Below are positions 1 to 8,005 of a stretch of DNA of 15,700 bases, in pieces. The translations under genes and the position numbers were made by a program. The DNA is from Corynebacterium sp. (GTDB lineage: Bacteria; Actinomycetota; Actinomycetes; Mycobacteriales; Mycobacteriaceae). The first letter of the stretch is position 1. The number at the start of each line of letters is the position of its first letter. The notes under the pieces were generated by a model that had not been told where the DNA came from, made no database searches, and saw nothing but the letters and a program-made list of their open reading frames with translations. The stretch is from NCBI GenBank assembly GCA_030450335.1, contig JAKDIS010000056.1, positions 1 to 15,700 on the forward strand, in the 5' to 3' direction.

Positions 1-179
1 CGATCCCGACGCACCGCATCCTGTGCGGGGACGACCACCACCTCTCCACTGCGGTCTCCTTCCACGTCACCGCCGACCAACGCCTGTTCGTCTCCTCGGG
101 ACCGACACCCTCGGTACCGTGCACCGGCCCGATCGACGTCTCGGCCGGACACTGCAAGGCGCTAGAGTCGGTGCCATGA
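1..179 (+). CDS. 3' end of an unrecognised protein (partial, cut by window start)
   Basis: The frame starting at base 3 is open through 58 codons to a TGA at 177-179, with almost every codon ending in G or C, as in the real genes here. The other two forward frames are less convincing: one stops at 163-165 and the other is the upstream extension of the next gene. The visible tail contains the stretch STAVSFHVTADQRLFVSSG, which reads like beta-strands of a globular enzyme, but I do not recognise the family. Its stop overlaps the next gene's start as ATGA, so the two are probably translationally coupled. The N-terminus and function are outside the window. Confidence 0.6.
   Translation, partial: IPTHRILCGDDHHLSTAVSFHVTADQRLFVSSGPTPSVPCTGPIDVSAGHCKALESVP
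163..178 (+). promoter_or_regulatory. -10 box and leaderless start of the alarmone synthetase gene
   Basis: TAGAGT at 163-168 is followed by seven bases and then the ATG at 176. A start site about seven bases after the -10 would fall on the ATG itself, giving a leaderless mRNA. No Shine-Dalgarno sequence is present. No convincing -35 was seen. The box lies inside the end of the upstream gene, so this would be an internal promoter in addition to read-through. Confidence 0.5.
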
Positions 180-1177
180 AAGATTCCGCCGTCCTGCACG
201 ACTTCGACTCCTGGCTCGCCGGGCACCCCACGGTGGTGCCGGACATCCAGAAGGTCCTCTCCGACGAGCTCTCGGACGCGGGCCTGGCCTTCGACCAGGT
301 GTCGGTGCGCATCAAGGACCGTGGGAGCTACCTGGCGAAGATCCACGACCCCGCCCACCCCGACTACCAGGACTTCGAGTCCGCGTACGACGTGCTCGGG
401 GTGCGTGTCACCGTGTACACGACCTCCGACATCGTCCTGCTGGTGGAGGTGATGCGAAGCCTGTTCGACGTCGTCTCGGTCACCGACAAGGCGGCGCAGA
501 CCGCGGTGCGCGGCGAGTTCGGCTACGCCTCCTCCCACGTGATCGCCCGGGTCAGCGGGCGGCGGCTGCCCACCCTCACCGACGGCACCGACCTGGACGG
601 CAGGTTGATCGAGATCCAGGTGCGCACCGTGCTGCAGCACGCGTGGGCGGAGTTCGAGCACGACGTGCGCTACAAGAACCCCGGCCACGAACTCAGCCCG
701 GAGGTGCACCGCGCGTTCACGCTGGCGGCGGGGCTGATCGAACTGGCCGACCAGCAGTTCGACAACGTCGCGCGCGCCACCAGCGTCGAGGAGGCCCCCG
801 ACGAGTCCGGGGACACCGCGGACACCGAACTCACCGCCACGATGCTGCCCGGTGTGCTCACCATGCTGGTCGGCGGCGGCTACCCGATGTCGAAGGCCGA
901 GTACTACCGCTTCGCCGTGGACATGCTCGCGGCCAACGGTGTCACCACCATCGGCGAACTCAGCGTCCTGTGTTCCCCGGAGGCACTGGCCGGGCTCCAG
1001 GAGACGATGGGCTACGACTACCCGCCCGGTCAGGTACGCCTGATCGACGACCTGCTGCTGTACACCTACGGCCGTGACCACATCCGCCGCACCGTGCACA
1101 TCGGCGACCACGCGTCCTCGCGTCCGGGCCGGCTGGGCAACCGGTGGCAGCGTATGGGTCAGCGCCCGCGCAGCTGA
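176..1177 (+). CDS. RelA/SpoT-domain small alarmone synthetase, (p)ppGpp synthesis, RelS-like
   Basis: Predicted cytoplasmic enzyme of 333 residues that transfers pyrophosphate from ATP to GTP/GDP/GMP to make stringent-response alarmones. The synthetase signature is complete: RIKDRGSYLAK at 45-55, YDVLGVR at 71-77, GYASSH at 116-121, EIQVRT at 146-151 with the catalytic-type Glu146, and WAEFEH at 157-162. There is no HD hydrolase domain before it and no TGS/ACT region after it, so it is a stand-alone synthetase and not the long Rel protein. Residues 200-333 form a C-terminal extension whose fold I do not recognise. The ATG at 176 is chosen over an in-frame ATG at 23 because the 5' extension is Arg/Pro-rich shadow sequence, because 176 makes an ATGA overlap with the upstream gene, and because TAGAGT sits seven bases before it. 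The 3' end overlaps the convergent S4-domain gene by 19 bases. C. glutamicum has a comparable enzyme called RelS (recalled from the literature); orthology is inferred. Confidence 0.87.
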   Translation: MKDSAVLHDFDSWLAGHPTVVPDIQKVLSDELSDAGLAFDQVSVRIKDRGSYLAKIHDPAHPDYQDFESAYDVLGVRVTVYTTSDIVLLVEVMRSLFDVVSVTDKAAQTAVRGEFGYASSHVIARVSGRRLPTLTDGTDLDGRLIEIQVRTVLQHAWAEFEHDVRYKNPGHELSPEVHRAFTLAAGLIELADQQFDNVARATSVEEAPDESGDTADTELTATMLPGVLTMLVGGGYPMSKAEYYRFAVDMLAANGVTTIGELSVLCSPEALAGLQETMGYDYPPGQVRLIDDLLLYTYGRDHIRRTVHIGDHASSRPGRLGNRWQRMGQRPRS

Positions 1178-1515
1178 TCGATCTGGCGGCGCTCACGTTT
1201 GGTGGGCCGTCCGGTACCCCGGTCACGCCGCGGGATGGACGCCAGCACCTCCTTCGACGGCGGTGGTGGTGAGTGGTCCACGTAGCACTGCCGGGCGTGT
1301 GGGGCGCCGACGCGTTTGCTCACGAGCTCGGCGACCTCCACGACGTACTCGCGGTGGTTCACCCGGGCGCGCACGGTGTCGCCCACCGCGACGGTCTGCG
1401 CGGGTTTCACCGCCGCGTCGTTGACCTTCACGTGCCCGGCACGGCAGGCGTCAGCGGCGGCGGAGCGGGTCTTGTACAGCCTCACGGACCACACCCACGC
1501 GTCGATCCGGGCCAC
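1159..1515 (-). CDS. S4-domain RNA-binding protein, Hsp15/HslR type
   Basis: Basic 118-residue protein with an N-terminal S4 RNA-binding domain at about 3-50: RIDAWVWSVRLYKTRSAA, then ACRAGHVKVN, followed by VGDTVRARV. A Lys/Arg-rich tail follows (RPTKRERRQIDQLRGR). The layout matches the Hsp15 family, whose E. coli member binds free 50S subunits carrying nascent chains; that role here is inferred. The start is GTG at 1515-1513, preceded by a GGTGAG-like ribosome-binding sequence. It begins three bases after the stop of the small membrane protein gene, so the two are probably co-transcribed. Its last 19 bases overlap the end of the alarmone synthetase gene on the opposite strand. Confidence 0.85.
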   Translation of the reverse strand: MARIDAWVWSVRLYKTRSAAADACRAGHVKVNDAAVKPAQTVAVGDTVRARVNHREYVVEVAELVSKRVGAPHARQCYVDHSPPPPSKEVLASIPRRDRGTGRPTKRERRQIDQLRGR

Positions 1516-1518
1516 CGC

Positions 1519-1749
1519 TCACCACTCGTCCTTGTGGTTGAGCACCTCGCGGACCTTCACCGCGTTCCAGCCCAGCACGACCAGGGCGACGATGGCGATG
1601 ACGAGGAAGAAGGTGGTCGCCGTGGTCAGCACGGCCAGCACCCCTCCGGCGACCGCGATGCCCCCGGACACCTGGATCGACCGCGACCGCTTTCGGACGT
1701 CGGCCTTACGACGGGCAACGGGATTGTCGGAGTTGTTGTCCAAGGTCAT
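1519..1749 (-). CDS. Small two-helix membrane protein, unknown function
   Basis: A 76-residue protein with a polar, basic N-terminus (ARRKADVRKRSRS at 12-24), two closely spaced hydrophobic segments at about 26-43 and 45-62, and a short charged tail ending NHKDEW. By the positive-inside rule both ends would face the cytoplasm. I do not recognise a named family; small proteins of this shape are common beside housekeeping genes in actinobacteria. It has its own promoter-like TAGACT six bases before the ATG and is followed after three bases by the S4-domain gene. Good codon usage and a start defined by the -10 box support it as a real gene. Confidence 0.75.
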   Translation of the reverse strand: MTLDNNSDNPVARRKADVRKRSRSIQVSGGIAVAGGVLAVLTTATTFFLVIAIVALVVLGWNAVKVREVLNHKDEW

Positions 1750-1761
1750 ACCTGGAGTCTA
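1747..1761 (-). promoter_or_regulatory. -10 box and leaderless start of the small membrane protein gene
   Basis: On the minus strand TAGACT (1761-1756) is followed by six bases and the ATG at 1749-1747. No Shine-Dalgarno sequence fits in the gap, so the transcript is predicted to be leaderless or nearly so. The 19-base gap to the yigZ stop at 1769 contains nothing else, and the presumed -35 would lie within the end of yigZ. Confidence 0.5.
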
Positions 1762-1768
1762 CCCCCGT

Positions 1769-2416
1769 TCACCGGGCTTGGACGTCGTCCCAGCGAGACC
1801 CGTCGCGTACAACTTCCAGCGTCCCACCTGAAATTTCGCTGACAATCCCGCCCGGGTCCTCCCCGGCCGCGACGGTGAGCGTGAGCGTGACCGTCGCGGA
1901 GTAGGACGCCGCGACGTCCAGCCCCCGCGCCCGCAGCTCCGCCTCGACGCGTCCTGCCTCGGCGTGGTCGACGTCCAGCGTCCACACGTCGCGCGGTTCC
2001 CGGCGTAGCACGCTGACCCGCTCCAGCACCGCGCGCGTGGCGTCCTGGTAGGCGCGCACCAGTCCGCCGGTGCCGAGCTTGACCCCGCCGAAGTAGCGCA
2101 CGACCACCACGGCGACGTCCTGCAGGCCCGAACCACGCAGCACCTCGAGCATCGGCTGGCCGGCGGTGCCGGCGGGTTCGCCGTCGTCGCTGGAACGTTC
2201 CACCGGGTTGGCGCCGTCGACGTGCAGGACGTAGGCGCTGCAGTGGTGACGGGCGTCGGTGTAGGCCGCACGGACCTCGGCGAGGAAGTCCCGGGCGTCG
2301 GCCTCGTCGGTGACGCGGGCGGCACAGGCGATGAAGCGGGAGCGCTTGACCTCCGTCTCCGCGACGGGCCGGTCGGTTCCGGGGCGCAGGTAGGCCGGGG
2401 TGGGGGCGGCACTCAC
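1769..2416 (-). CDS. yigZ: YigZ/IMPACT family (UPF0029) protein
   Basis: A 215-residue cytoplasmic protein of the IMPACT/YigZ family. Diagnostic motifs are KRSRFIA at 24-30 (the usual N-terminal signature), HHCSAYV at 57-63, [14 protein letters not shown] at 77-90, and [18 protein letters not shown] at 106-123. The C-terminal part (about 135-210) matches the small DUF1949-like ferredoxin-fold domain of bacterial YigZ. The precise biochemical role is unsettled; eukaryotic IMPACT affects translation control and bacterial members are thought to bind nucleic acid or ribosomes. The GTG start at 2416-2414 shares bases with the dnaE stop (GTGA, four-base overlap). No Shine-Dalgarno sequence precedes it, so translation probably depends on ribosomes finishing dnaE. 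Confidence 0.9.
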   Translation of the reverse strand: MSAAPTPAYLRPGTDRPVAETEVKRSRFIACAARVTDEADARDFLAEVRAAYTDARHHCSAYVLHVDGANPVERSSDDGEPAGTAGQPMLEVLRGSGLQDVAVVVVRYFGGVKLGTGGLVRAYQDATRAVLERVSVLRREPRDVWTLDVDHAEAGRVEAELRARGLDVAASYSATVTLTLTVAAGEDPGGIVSEISGGTLEVVRDGSRWDDVQAR

Positions 2417-5400
2417 CCGAGCACGCCGGCCCAGGTCGACGCCTTCAGGTCCCCCATCAGCGAGGACGTGCGCGCCACCCGCAGGTCCGCGGGCAGCATG
2501 TACTGCAGCTCCTCCGTGCCGTCGAAGAGGGTGAGGTAGACGTCCGAGTCGCCCTTGTTGTTGTGCAGCACGCCCTTGAGGCGGTCCATGTTGTCCGGGG
2601 TGCACTGGTCGATGCGCATGCGCAGACGCAGGGGGACGCCGGCCCCGGCGCCGACGGAGAGCTCTGCGGGCTTGAGGTCGTTGCAGAACAGGCTGGTGCG
2701 GTCGTCGCGGATGCTGACCTCGGCCTGGGCGAGGATGATGTTGTCCTCGGCGATCATCGGGGCGACCATCGCGTAGGTCCGGGAGAAGCACAGCAGCTCG
2801 ATCTGCGCACCGTGCTGGTCCTCGATCGTCACGATGGCCCAGGGGTTGCCCTTCTTGTCCACGCGGCGGTCCACGCTGGAGATGATGCCGCCGACCTTGA
2901 TGGCCCGCTTGTCCGGCAGTTCGCCGGAGATCACCGTGGTCAGGGGCGTGTCGATCTGGGAGTCCAGGGACGCCTCGAACCCGTCCAGCGGGTGGCCCGA
3001 GACGTAGAGCCCGAGCATCTCGCGTTCCAGGGTGAGCTCGTGCTTGCGCTCCCAGTGCTGGTCGGGGACGTCGACCTTGAAGGCGTCGTCCTCCACCGCG
3101 TCGAGCCCGGAGAACAGGTCGTACTGGCCGCGCGCGGCGGCCTTCTTCGTGGAGGTCACCGAGTCGACGGCGTCCTCGAAGACCAGCATCAGGCCCTTGC
3201 GCGGGTGGCCGAGCGAATCGAAGGCACCGGCCTTGATCAACGACTCGGTGACACGCTTGTTGCAGGCGGTGGCGTCGATCTTGTCGAGGTAGTCGGAGAA
3301 GTCCTGGAAGGGGGTCTTCTCCTTGCGCGTCGCCACGATCGAGTCGACGACGTCCTCACCGACGTTGCGCACCGCGCCCAGCCCGAAGCGGATGTCCTGG
3401 CCGACGGGCTTGAAGGTGTAGTCGGACTCGTTGACGTCCGGCGAGAGCACGTTGATGCCCAGGTGGCGGCAGTCCGCGAGGTAGATCGCCGACTTGTCCT
3501 TCTTGTCCGCCACCGAGGTCAGCAGGGCCGCCATGTACTCGGCGGTGTAGTGCTCCTTGAGGTAGGCGGTCCAGAAGCTGACCAGGCCGTAGCCGGCGGC
3601 GTGCGACTTGTTGAACGCGTAGCCGGCGAAGGGCAGGATCGTGTCCCACAGGGTCTTGATCGCGGCGTCGGAGAAGCCGTTCGACTTCATCCCGGCCTCG
3701 AAGTTCTCGAACTCCTTGGCCAGCACCTCGGGCTTCTTCTTGCCCATGGCCTTACGGAACCCGTCGGCCTGACCGGCGGTGTAGTTCGCGACCTTCTGGG
3801 AGATCCTCATGATCTGCTCCTGGTACACGATCAGACCGTAGGTCTCCTCGAGGATGTCCTGGAGCGCCTCGGCGAGCTCCGGGTGGATCGGCTCGATGGG
3901 CTTGCGCCCGTTCTTGCGGTCGGCGTAGTCCCAGTGCGCGCCGACACCCATCGGCCCCGGACGGTAGAGCGCCAGGGCGGCGACGATGTCGTTGAAGCCG
4001 GTCGGGCGCATACGCTTCAGCAGCTCCTGCATGCCGCCGGAGTCGAGCTGGAAGATGCCGAGGGTGTCGCCGCGGGCCAGCAGTTCATAGGACTGCGGGT
4101 CGTCGGTGGTCAGGCCCTCGAGGTCGAGGTCCTCGTCCCGGTTCTTCTTGATGTTCTCGATGCAGTCGCCGATGACGGTGAGGTTGCGCAGCCCCAGGAA
4201 GTCCATCTTCAGTAGGCCGATGGCCTCACAGGCCGGGTAGGGCCAGCCGGTGATGATCGCGCCGTCCTGCTGACGCTTCCACATCGGGATGTGGTCGAGC
4301 AGCGGGACGGACGCCATGATCACCGCGCAGGCGTGCACGCCGGCCTGGCGCACCACGCCCTCCAGACCGAGGGCGTCGTCGTAGATCTCCTTGACCACCG
4401 GGTCGGTCTCGATGAGGGTGCGGATCTCCGCGGCCTCCTGGTAGCGGTCGTGGTTGGGGTCCATGATGCCGGACAGGGGGATGTCCTTGGCCGCCTGCGC
4501 CGGGGGCAGGGTCTTGGTGATGCGGTCGGCGATCTGGAAACCGGGCTGGCCGTGGTGGGCGCGCGCGGCGTCCTTCAGCGCCTGCTTGGTCTTCACCGTG
4601 CCGAAGGTGATCACCTGGGCGACCTTGTCCTGGCCCCAGTTGTCCGCGGCGTAGCGGATCATCTCGCCACGACGGCGGTCGTCGAAGTCGATGTCGATAT
4701 CGGGTGCGGACGGACGCTCCGGGTTGAGGAAGCGCTCGAACATCAGCCCGTGGTCGATGGGGTCGATGTTGGTGATCGTCAGCGCGTAGGCCACCAGGGC
4801 GCCGGCGGCGGAACCACGGCCCGGCCCCACGCGGATGCCGATGGAGCGGGCGTGCTTGATCAGGTCGGCGACGACGAGGAAGTAGGACGGGTAGCCCTTC
4901 ATGTCGATGACGTCGATCTCGTAGTCGGCCCGGTCGAGGTACTCCTTCGGGACCTCGCCGCCGTTGAAGCGTTCCGTCAGCCCCTCGGCGACCTCGCGCC
5001 GCAGCCAGGACGTCGGTGTGTGGCCCTCCGGCACGTCGTACTTCGGCATGCGGTCGTGGGTGTGCTCCTCCCAGACCTCGCCGTAGTCCTGGACGCGCTC
5101 GGCGATCCAGAGGGTGTTGTCGCAGCCGTCGGGGACGATCGGGTCCCAGTAGCTGCGCAGTTCCTCGGCGGACTTGATGTAGTAGCCGTCGCCCGAGAAG
5201 GCGAAGCGGCGTCCCCCCTGGTCCAGCGTCGGCTCGTCCATGGTCGCACCGGTCTGCACGCACAGCATGACCTCGTGCGGCTTGGCCTGCTTCTGCAGGA
5301 CGTAGTGGCAGTCGTTGGTGACCAGCGGCGGAAGGTCCAGCTTGCGGCCGATCTCCAGGAGCTCGTCGCGGACGCGCTTCTCGATCTCCAGGCCGTGGTC

Positions 5401-5976
5401 CATCAGCTCGAGGAAGTAGTTGTCTCGGCCGTAGATGTCCTGCCACATCGCCGCGGCCTCCAGGGCCTTGTCGAACTGGCCCAGACGCAGGCGGGTCTGC
5501 ACGTCGCCGGACGGGCAGCCGGTGGTGGCGATGATCCCGTCGGCGTGCTCGGCGACGATCTCGGCGTCCATCCGCGGGTACTTCGAGACCTGCCCCTCGT
5601 AGCTGGCCAGGGAGGACAGTCGGAAGAGGTTGCGCAGCCCGGTGGCGTTCTCCGCCATCATGGTCTGGTGCAGGTAGTAGCCGCCGCCGGCGACGTCGTT
5701 GCGCTTCTGGTCGGGCTCGCCCCAGCGCACCCGGTCCTTGATCAGGCGGGACTCCGGCGCCATGTAGCACTCGATGCCGATGATGGGTTTGATGCCGGCA
5801 CCGGTCATCGCCCGGTAGAAGGCGTCGGAGCCGAACATGTTGCCGTGGTCGGTCATGCCCACCGCGGGCATGCCCTGCCGCGACACCTCTTCGGCGAGCA
5901 GGTCCACCTTCGCCATCCCGTCGAGCATGGAGTACTCGGTGTGATTGTGCAGGTGGACGAAGGAGGACTTCTTCAT
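2413..5976 (-). CDS. dnaE1: DNA polymerase III alpha subunit, replicative polymerase DnaE1
   Basis: An 1187-residue catalytic subunit of the chromosomal replicase, full length for the family. The N-terminal PHP domain (1-280) keeps all nine metal-ligand positions of the proofreading-competent mycobacterial DnaE1: His10, His12, Asp19, His44, Glu69, His103, Cys154, Asp222, His224. The polymerase active site has PDIDIDFDD (catalytic Asp426 and Asp428) and [10 protein letters not shown] (Asp592). Also present are GPGRGSAAG at 384-392, a helix-hairpin-helix region around 860-930, a probable beta-clamp-binding motif QYDLF at 951-955, and an OB fold at about 1025-1110. The ATG at 5976 is preferred over an in-frame ATG at 6051 because it places [15 protein letters not shown] at the terminus as in the family and because TAGACT lies seven bases before it. 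yigZ overlaps its stop by four bases. Confidence 0.97.
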   Translation of the reverse strand: MKKSSFVHLHNHTEYSMLDGMAKVDLLAEEVSRQGMPAVGMTDHGNMFGSDAFYRAMTGAGIKPIIGIECYMAPESRLIKDRVRWGEPDQKRNDVAGGGYYLHQTMMAENATGLRNLFRLSSLASYEGQVSKYPRMDAEIVAEHADGIIATTGCPSGDVQTRLRLGQFDKALEAAAMWQDIYGRDNYFLELMDHGLEIEKRVRDELLEIGRKLDLPPLVTNDCHYVLQKQAKPHEVMLCVQTGATMDEPTLDQGGRRFAFSGDGYYIKSAEELRSYWDPIVPDGCDNTLWIAERVQDYGEVWEEHTHDRMPKYDVPEGHTPTSWLRREVAEGLTERFNGGEVPKEYLDRADYEIDVIDMKGYPSYFLVVADLIKHARSIGIRVGPGRGSAAGALVAYALTITNIDPIDHGLMFERFLNPERPSAPDIDIDFDDRRRGEMIRYAADNWGQDKVAQVITFGTVKTKQALKDAARAHHGQPGFQIADRITKTLPPAQAAKDIPLSGIMDPNHDRYQEAAEIRTLIETDPVVKEIYDDALGLEGVVRQAGVHACAVIMASVPLLDHIPMWKRQQDGAIITGWPYPACEAIGLLKMDFLGLRNLTVIGDCIENIKKNRDEDLDLEGLTTDDPQSYELLARGDTLGIFQLDSGGMQELLKRMRPTGFNDIVAALALYRPGPMGVGAHWDYADRKNGRKPIEPIHPELAEALQDILEETYGLIVYQEQIMRISQKVANYTAGQADGFRKAMGKKKPEVLAKEFENFEAGMKSNGFSDAAIKTLWDTILPFAGYAFNKSHAAGYGLVSFWTAYLKEHYTAEYMAALLTSVADKKDKSAIYLADCRHLGINVLSPDVNESDYTFKPVGQDIRFGLGAVRNVGEDVVDSIVATRKEKTPFQDFSDYLDKIDATACNKRVTESLIKAGAFDSLGHPRKGLMLVFEDAVDSVTSTKKAAARGQYDLFSGLDAVEDDAFKVDVPDQHWERKHELTLEREMLGLYVSGHPLDGFEASLDSQIDTPLTTVISGELPDKRAIKVGGIISSVDRRVDKKGNPWAIVTIEDQHGAQIELLCFSRTYAMVAPMIAEDNIILAQAEVSIRDDRTSLFCNDLKPAELSVGAGAGVPLRLRMRIDQCTPDNMDRLKGVLHNNKGDSDVYLTLFDGTEELQYMLPADLRVARTSSLMGDLKASTWAGVLG

Positions 5977-5989
5977 GCGGGTCAGTCTA
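5974..5989 (-). promoter_or_regulatory. -10 box and leaderless start of dnaE1
   Basis: TAGACT on the minus strand (5989-5984), then seven bases, then the ATG at 5976-5974. Spacing equals that at the alarmone synthetase, PLP-protein and lspA starts. There is no Shine-Dalgarno sequence before the ATG. This supports the short form of DnaE over the 25-residue longer one. Confidence 0.55.
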
Positions 5990-6046
5990 CCGGCGGTGGC
6001 AAGTCGGGCGACCGGGAGATCGGGGTGCACCGGACGTCCCCGCGGC

Positions 6047-6079
6047 GCCATACCGTGCTACACGTGCCATACGGTGCTG
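6047..6079. repeat. Tandem 14-base repeat upstream of dnaE1
   Basis: GCCATACCGTGCTA (6047-6060) and GCCATACGGTGCTG (6066-6079) match at 12 of 14 bases with their starts 19 bases apart, roughly two helical turns. They lie in the 166-base gap between the 6143 lipoprotein gene and dnaE1, about 70-105 bases upstream of the dnaE1 start. They do not look like DnaA boxes or the corynebacterial LexA box. They may be paired sites for a regulator, but no protein can be named. Confidence 0.5.
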
Positions 6080-6118
6080 TACCTTGCTCCGGTGTGCAGC
6101 TCCCCGTCAGGAAGAACT

Positions 6119-6135
6119 CCGGGAACAGATTCCGG
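6119..6135 (-). terminator. Possible weak terminator after the SH3-like lipoprotein gene
   Basis: The plus-strand sequence CCGGGAACAGATTCCGG can fold with six base pairs, one bulged G and a CAGA loop. It begins eight bases beyond the lipoprotein stop at 6143. In the minus direction it is followed by AGTTCTTCC, a short pyrimidine stretch and not a clear U-run. It is placed correctly for a terminator but is weak. Confidence 0.3.
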
Positions 6136-6142
6136 CCGACTC

Positions 6143-6919
6143 CTACAGGCACAGCCCGCCGCTCACGCCACGGTGACACAGCAGGGTGCGCTCCACCTTC
6201 TCGGCCGCGTAGCTCCCGTCGTTCTCCCCGACGGTCACGAACAGTCGCTCCCCGGCCTGGGCATCGTCCTTCATCCCGGTGACGTCCACCCGGTAGAACG
6301 GTTCACCGGCGTAGTCCGGCGTGGTCAGCAGGACGTGGTCCGCCATGCTCGCCGCCTGCCGACCGACCGTCTCCACCACGGCCTGTTCACTGTCCCCGGT
6401 CACGTCCCGGTAGTCGTCGGTGACGTCCGTGGTCGCGGCGAAATGGTAGAGGTGTGCGCTCGGCATCCAGCCGGCGGCACCGTCCACCCGCACCTGCGCC
6501 CAGAAGCCCTCGTCGGGGTCCTGGGTGTTGTTCCACTCCCGGCCGGCGAGTTCCACGGCCCCGAGCCGGTCGACCTCCTCGACCTGCGCGCCGGTGGACG
6601 AAGGGACGTCCCGCACGATGATCGGCTCCTCCTCGGACTCCAGGCCGGCGACGCCGACCTCCTGGCCGGCGGTGGAGAAGTAGGCCTCGACCTCTTCGCC
6701 GGGCACCTCGGCAGGGGTCCCGGTGGGAGTCACACTGGGCGTGGCAGGCTCGGCGACGGTCTCCGTGACGGTGGCTGTCGCCGTGACGGTGGCTGTCGCC
6801 GTGACGGTGCCTGACGGCTCCGAGCCGTCCTGTCCCCCGTCCTCCCTGGACGAGGCGCAGGCGGCGAGCAACAGCACCGTCGTGGCCAGGGTCGCCGCCC
6901 CGGTTCCACGGATGCGCAT
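6143..6919 (-). CDS. Lipoprotein with Thr/Ala-rich linker and SH3-like region, unknown function
   Basis: A 258-residue exported protein. The signal peptide (MRIRGTG, then a hydrophobic run) ends in the lipobox LLAAC with Cys21, so it should be lipidated and anchored outside the cytoplasmic membrane, and cleaved by LspA, which is encoded in this window. Residues 37-75 are a low-complexity linker of VTATAT-type repeats encoded by an 18-base DNA repeat. Residues about 77-160 (VEAYFSTAGQ, then PIIVRDVPS, then GFWAQVRVDGAAGWMPSAHL) resemble a bacterial SH3-like domain, as in wall-binding proteins; this is pattern-level only. Cys248 and Cys257 near the end could form a disulfide. The ATG at 6919 is chosen over one at 6982 because GGAGGTGA sits correctly before it and the signal peptide starts there. 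It has its own promoter. Confidence 0.82.
   Translation of the reverse strand: MRIRGTGAATLATTVLLLAACASSREDGGQDGSEPSGTVTATATVTATATVTETVAEPATPSVTPTGTPAEVPGEEVEAYFSTAGQEVGVAGLESEEEPIIVRDVPSSTGAQVEEVDRLGAVELAGREWNNTQDPDEGFWAQVRVDGAAGWMPSAHLYHFAATTDVTDDYRDVTGDSEQAVVETVGRQAASMADHVLLTTPDYAGEPFYRVDVTGMKDDAQAGERLFVTVGENDGSYAAEKVERTLLCHRGVSGGLCL
6765..6809. repeat. 18-base tandem repeat inside the lipoprotein gene
   Basis: GTGACGGTGGCTGTCGCC occurs at 6765-6782 and, identically, at 6783-6800, with a half copy (nine bases) at 6801-6809. Read on the coding (minus) strand it encodes the Thr/Ala/Val repeats of the linker after the lipobox. The unit is a multiple of three, so copy-number change would alter linker length without breaking the frame. 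Confidence 0.85.
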
Positions 6920-6963
6920 CAGGCAGTCACCTCCATCTCCATGTCGTACACACCCCAATACTA
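6917..6963 (-). promoter_or_regulatory. Promoter -10 and Shine-Dalgarno of the SH3-like lipoprotein gene
   Basis: On the minus strand TAGTAT (6963-6958) is a good -10 box. It is followed by about 38 bases to the ATG at 6919, with GGAGGTGA placed about seven bases before the start. In contrast to most first genes in this window, this one should have a true 5' leader of roughly 30 bases. Confidence 0.5.
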
Positions 6964-7001
6964 GTTCCCGGCGCGCCTGCACCCCACAGATCCGACGAAA
7001 C

Positions 7002-7018
7002 GACGGTCAGTGACCGTC
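7002..7018 (-). terminator. Perfect palindrome after nadC: possible terminator, or operator for the lipoprotein gene
   Basis: GACGGTCA-G-TGACCGTC is an uninterrupted 8-1-8 inverted repeat (foldable as a 7-bp stem with a 3-base loop). It lies 73 bases beyond the nadC stop. On the minus strand it is followed by GTTTCGTC, a weak T-tract, which would suit a terminator of nadAC. It also lies about 40 bases upstream of the -10 of the lipoprotein gene, a usual place for an operator. The very short loop fits a protein-binding palindrome as well. The remainder of the 6920-7090 gap shows nothing else. Confidence 0.4.
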
Positions 7019-7090
7019 TGCGCAGTTCACGGCCCCGGACTCCGAAGCACTCGAACCACCCCACAGCACCGAGACTCCCGGAGAGAACCC

Positions 7091-8005
7091 CTACAGGTCC
7101 AGCCCGATGTCCAGGGCCGTCACCGAGTGGGTCAGCGCCCCCACGGCGAGCGAGTCCACACCGGCGGCCGCGTAGTCGCCGGCCCTGTCCAGGGTCAGCC
7201 CGCCGGAGGACTCCAGCAGCACACCCGGCGCGATCTCGTCGCGCAGCCGCACCGCGGACACGGTGGTCGGCACGTCGAAGTTGTCGAGCAGGACCTGCTG
7301 CGGCGGCAGGTCCAGGCCCAGCACCTCACGCAGCTGCTCCAGGTCGTCGACCTCCACCTCGCACCACAGGGCGGTGTCCTCGGCACGTACCGCCCGGTAG
7401 GCGGCGACCACTCCCCCTCCGGCGACCACGTGGTTGTCCTTGACCATGGCCTGGTCGGAGAGGTTATAGCGGTGCGGTGTGCCACCACCGTGGACCACGG
7501 CGCGTTTCTGCAGCAGACGCAGCCCCGGCAGGGTCTTGCGCGAGTCACGTACGGCCACCCCGTCGCGGGCGGCGGCCACGGCGTCCACCCAGGCGGCGGT
7601 GTGGGTGGCCACCCCGGAGGCGTGGGAGAGCACGTTGAGCACGGAGCGCTCCAGCTGCAGGATCGCCCGGACCGGTCCCTCCAGCACGCCGACCACGTCA
7701 CCGGGAGCCACGCGGGCACCGTTGGCCAGGGCGTCCTGCAGTTCCACGCGTCCGCCGAGCACGGGGTTGGACGCCCCGGCGTCCAGCACGGCGCGCACGG
7801 CGTCGGTGCCGGAGATCACGCCGGGGACACGGGCGATGAGGCGTGCGCTGCCCTGCAGGTCCTGCGGGACGGTGGCCAGGGTGGTGGCGTCACCGGCGGC
7901 GATGTCCTCCTGCAGTGCCGCCCACGCCAGGGAGGAGAACAGGGAGGGGTCGCCGTCGAGGGTGCCGAGGTCGGTCGTCGGTAGCAGTGCTCTCGCGTCG
8001 CTCAT
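7091..8005 (-). CDS. nadC: Nicotinate-nucleotide pyrophosphorylase (quinolinate phosphoribosyltransferase)
   Basis: A 304-residue cytoplasmic enzyme that converts quinolinate and PRPP to nicotinate mononucleotide, CO2 and pyrophosphate in de novo NAD synthesis. Family motifs are all present: QEDIAAGD at 32-39, [18 protein letters not shown] at 119-136, [17 protein letters not shown] at 154-170, [21 protein letters not shown] at 172-192, [10 protein letters not shown] at 216-225, and ESSGGL at 265-270. The ATG at 8005-8003 overlaps the nadA stop as ATGA and is preceded by the strong ribosome-binding sequence GGGAGGAGG. It is the second and apparently last gene of a nadA-nadC operon. No cysteine desulfurase-like nadS follows it, as it does in C. 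glutamicum (recalled). Confidence 0.95.
   Translation of the reverse strand: MSDARALLPTTDLGTLDGDPSLFSSLAWAALQEDIAAGDATTLATVPQDLQGSARLIARVPGVISGTDAVRAVLDAGASNPVLGGRVELQDALANGARVAPGDVVGVLEGPVRAILQLERSVLNVLSHASGVATHTAAWVDAVAAARDGVAVRDSRKTLPGLRLLQKRAVVHGGGTPHRYNLSDQAMVKDNHVVAGGGVVAAYRAVRAEDTALWCEVEVDDLEQLREVLGLDLPPQQVLLDNFDVPTTVSAVRLRDEIAPGVLLESSGGLTLDRAGDYAAAGVDSLAVGALTHSVTALDIGLDL

Noticed and set aside
5977..6051. 25-residue N-terminal extension of DnaE1 from ATG 6051
   Set aside because: The extension is not like the DnaE family, and the -10 box TAGACT at 5984-5989 lies within it, next to the ATG at 5976.
2563..6282. Long plus-strand open frames opposite dnaE1
   Set aside because: They are antisense shadows of a full-length, motif-complete DnaE. 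Their translations are Val/Gly/Asp/Arg-rich with no recognisable motif, as expected for the reverse of high-GC codons.
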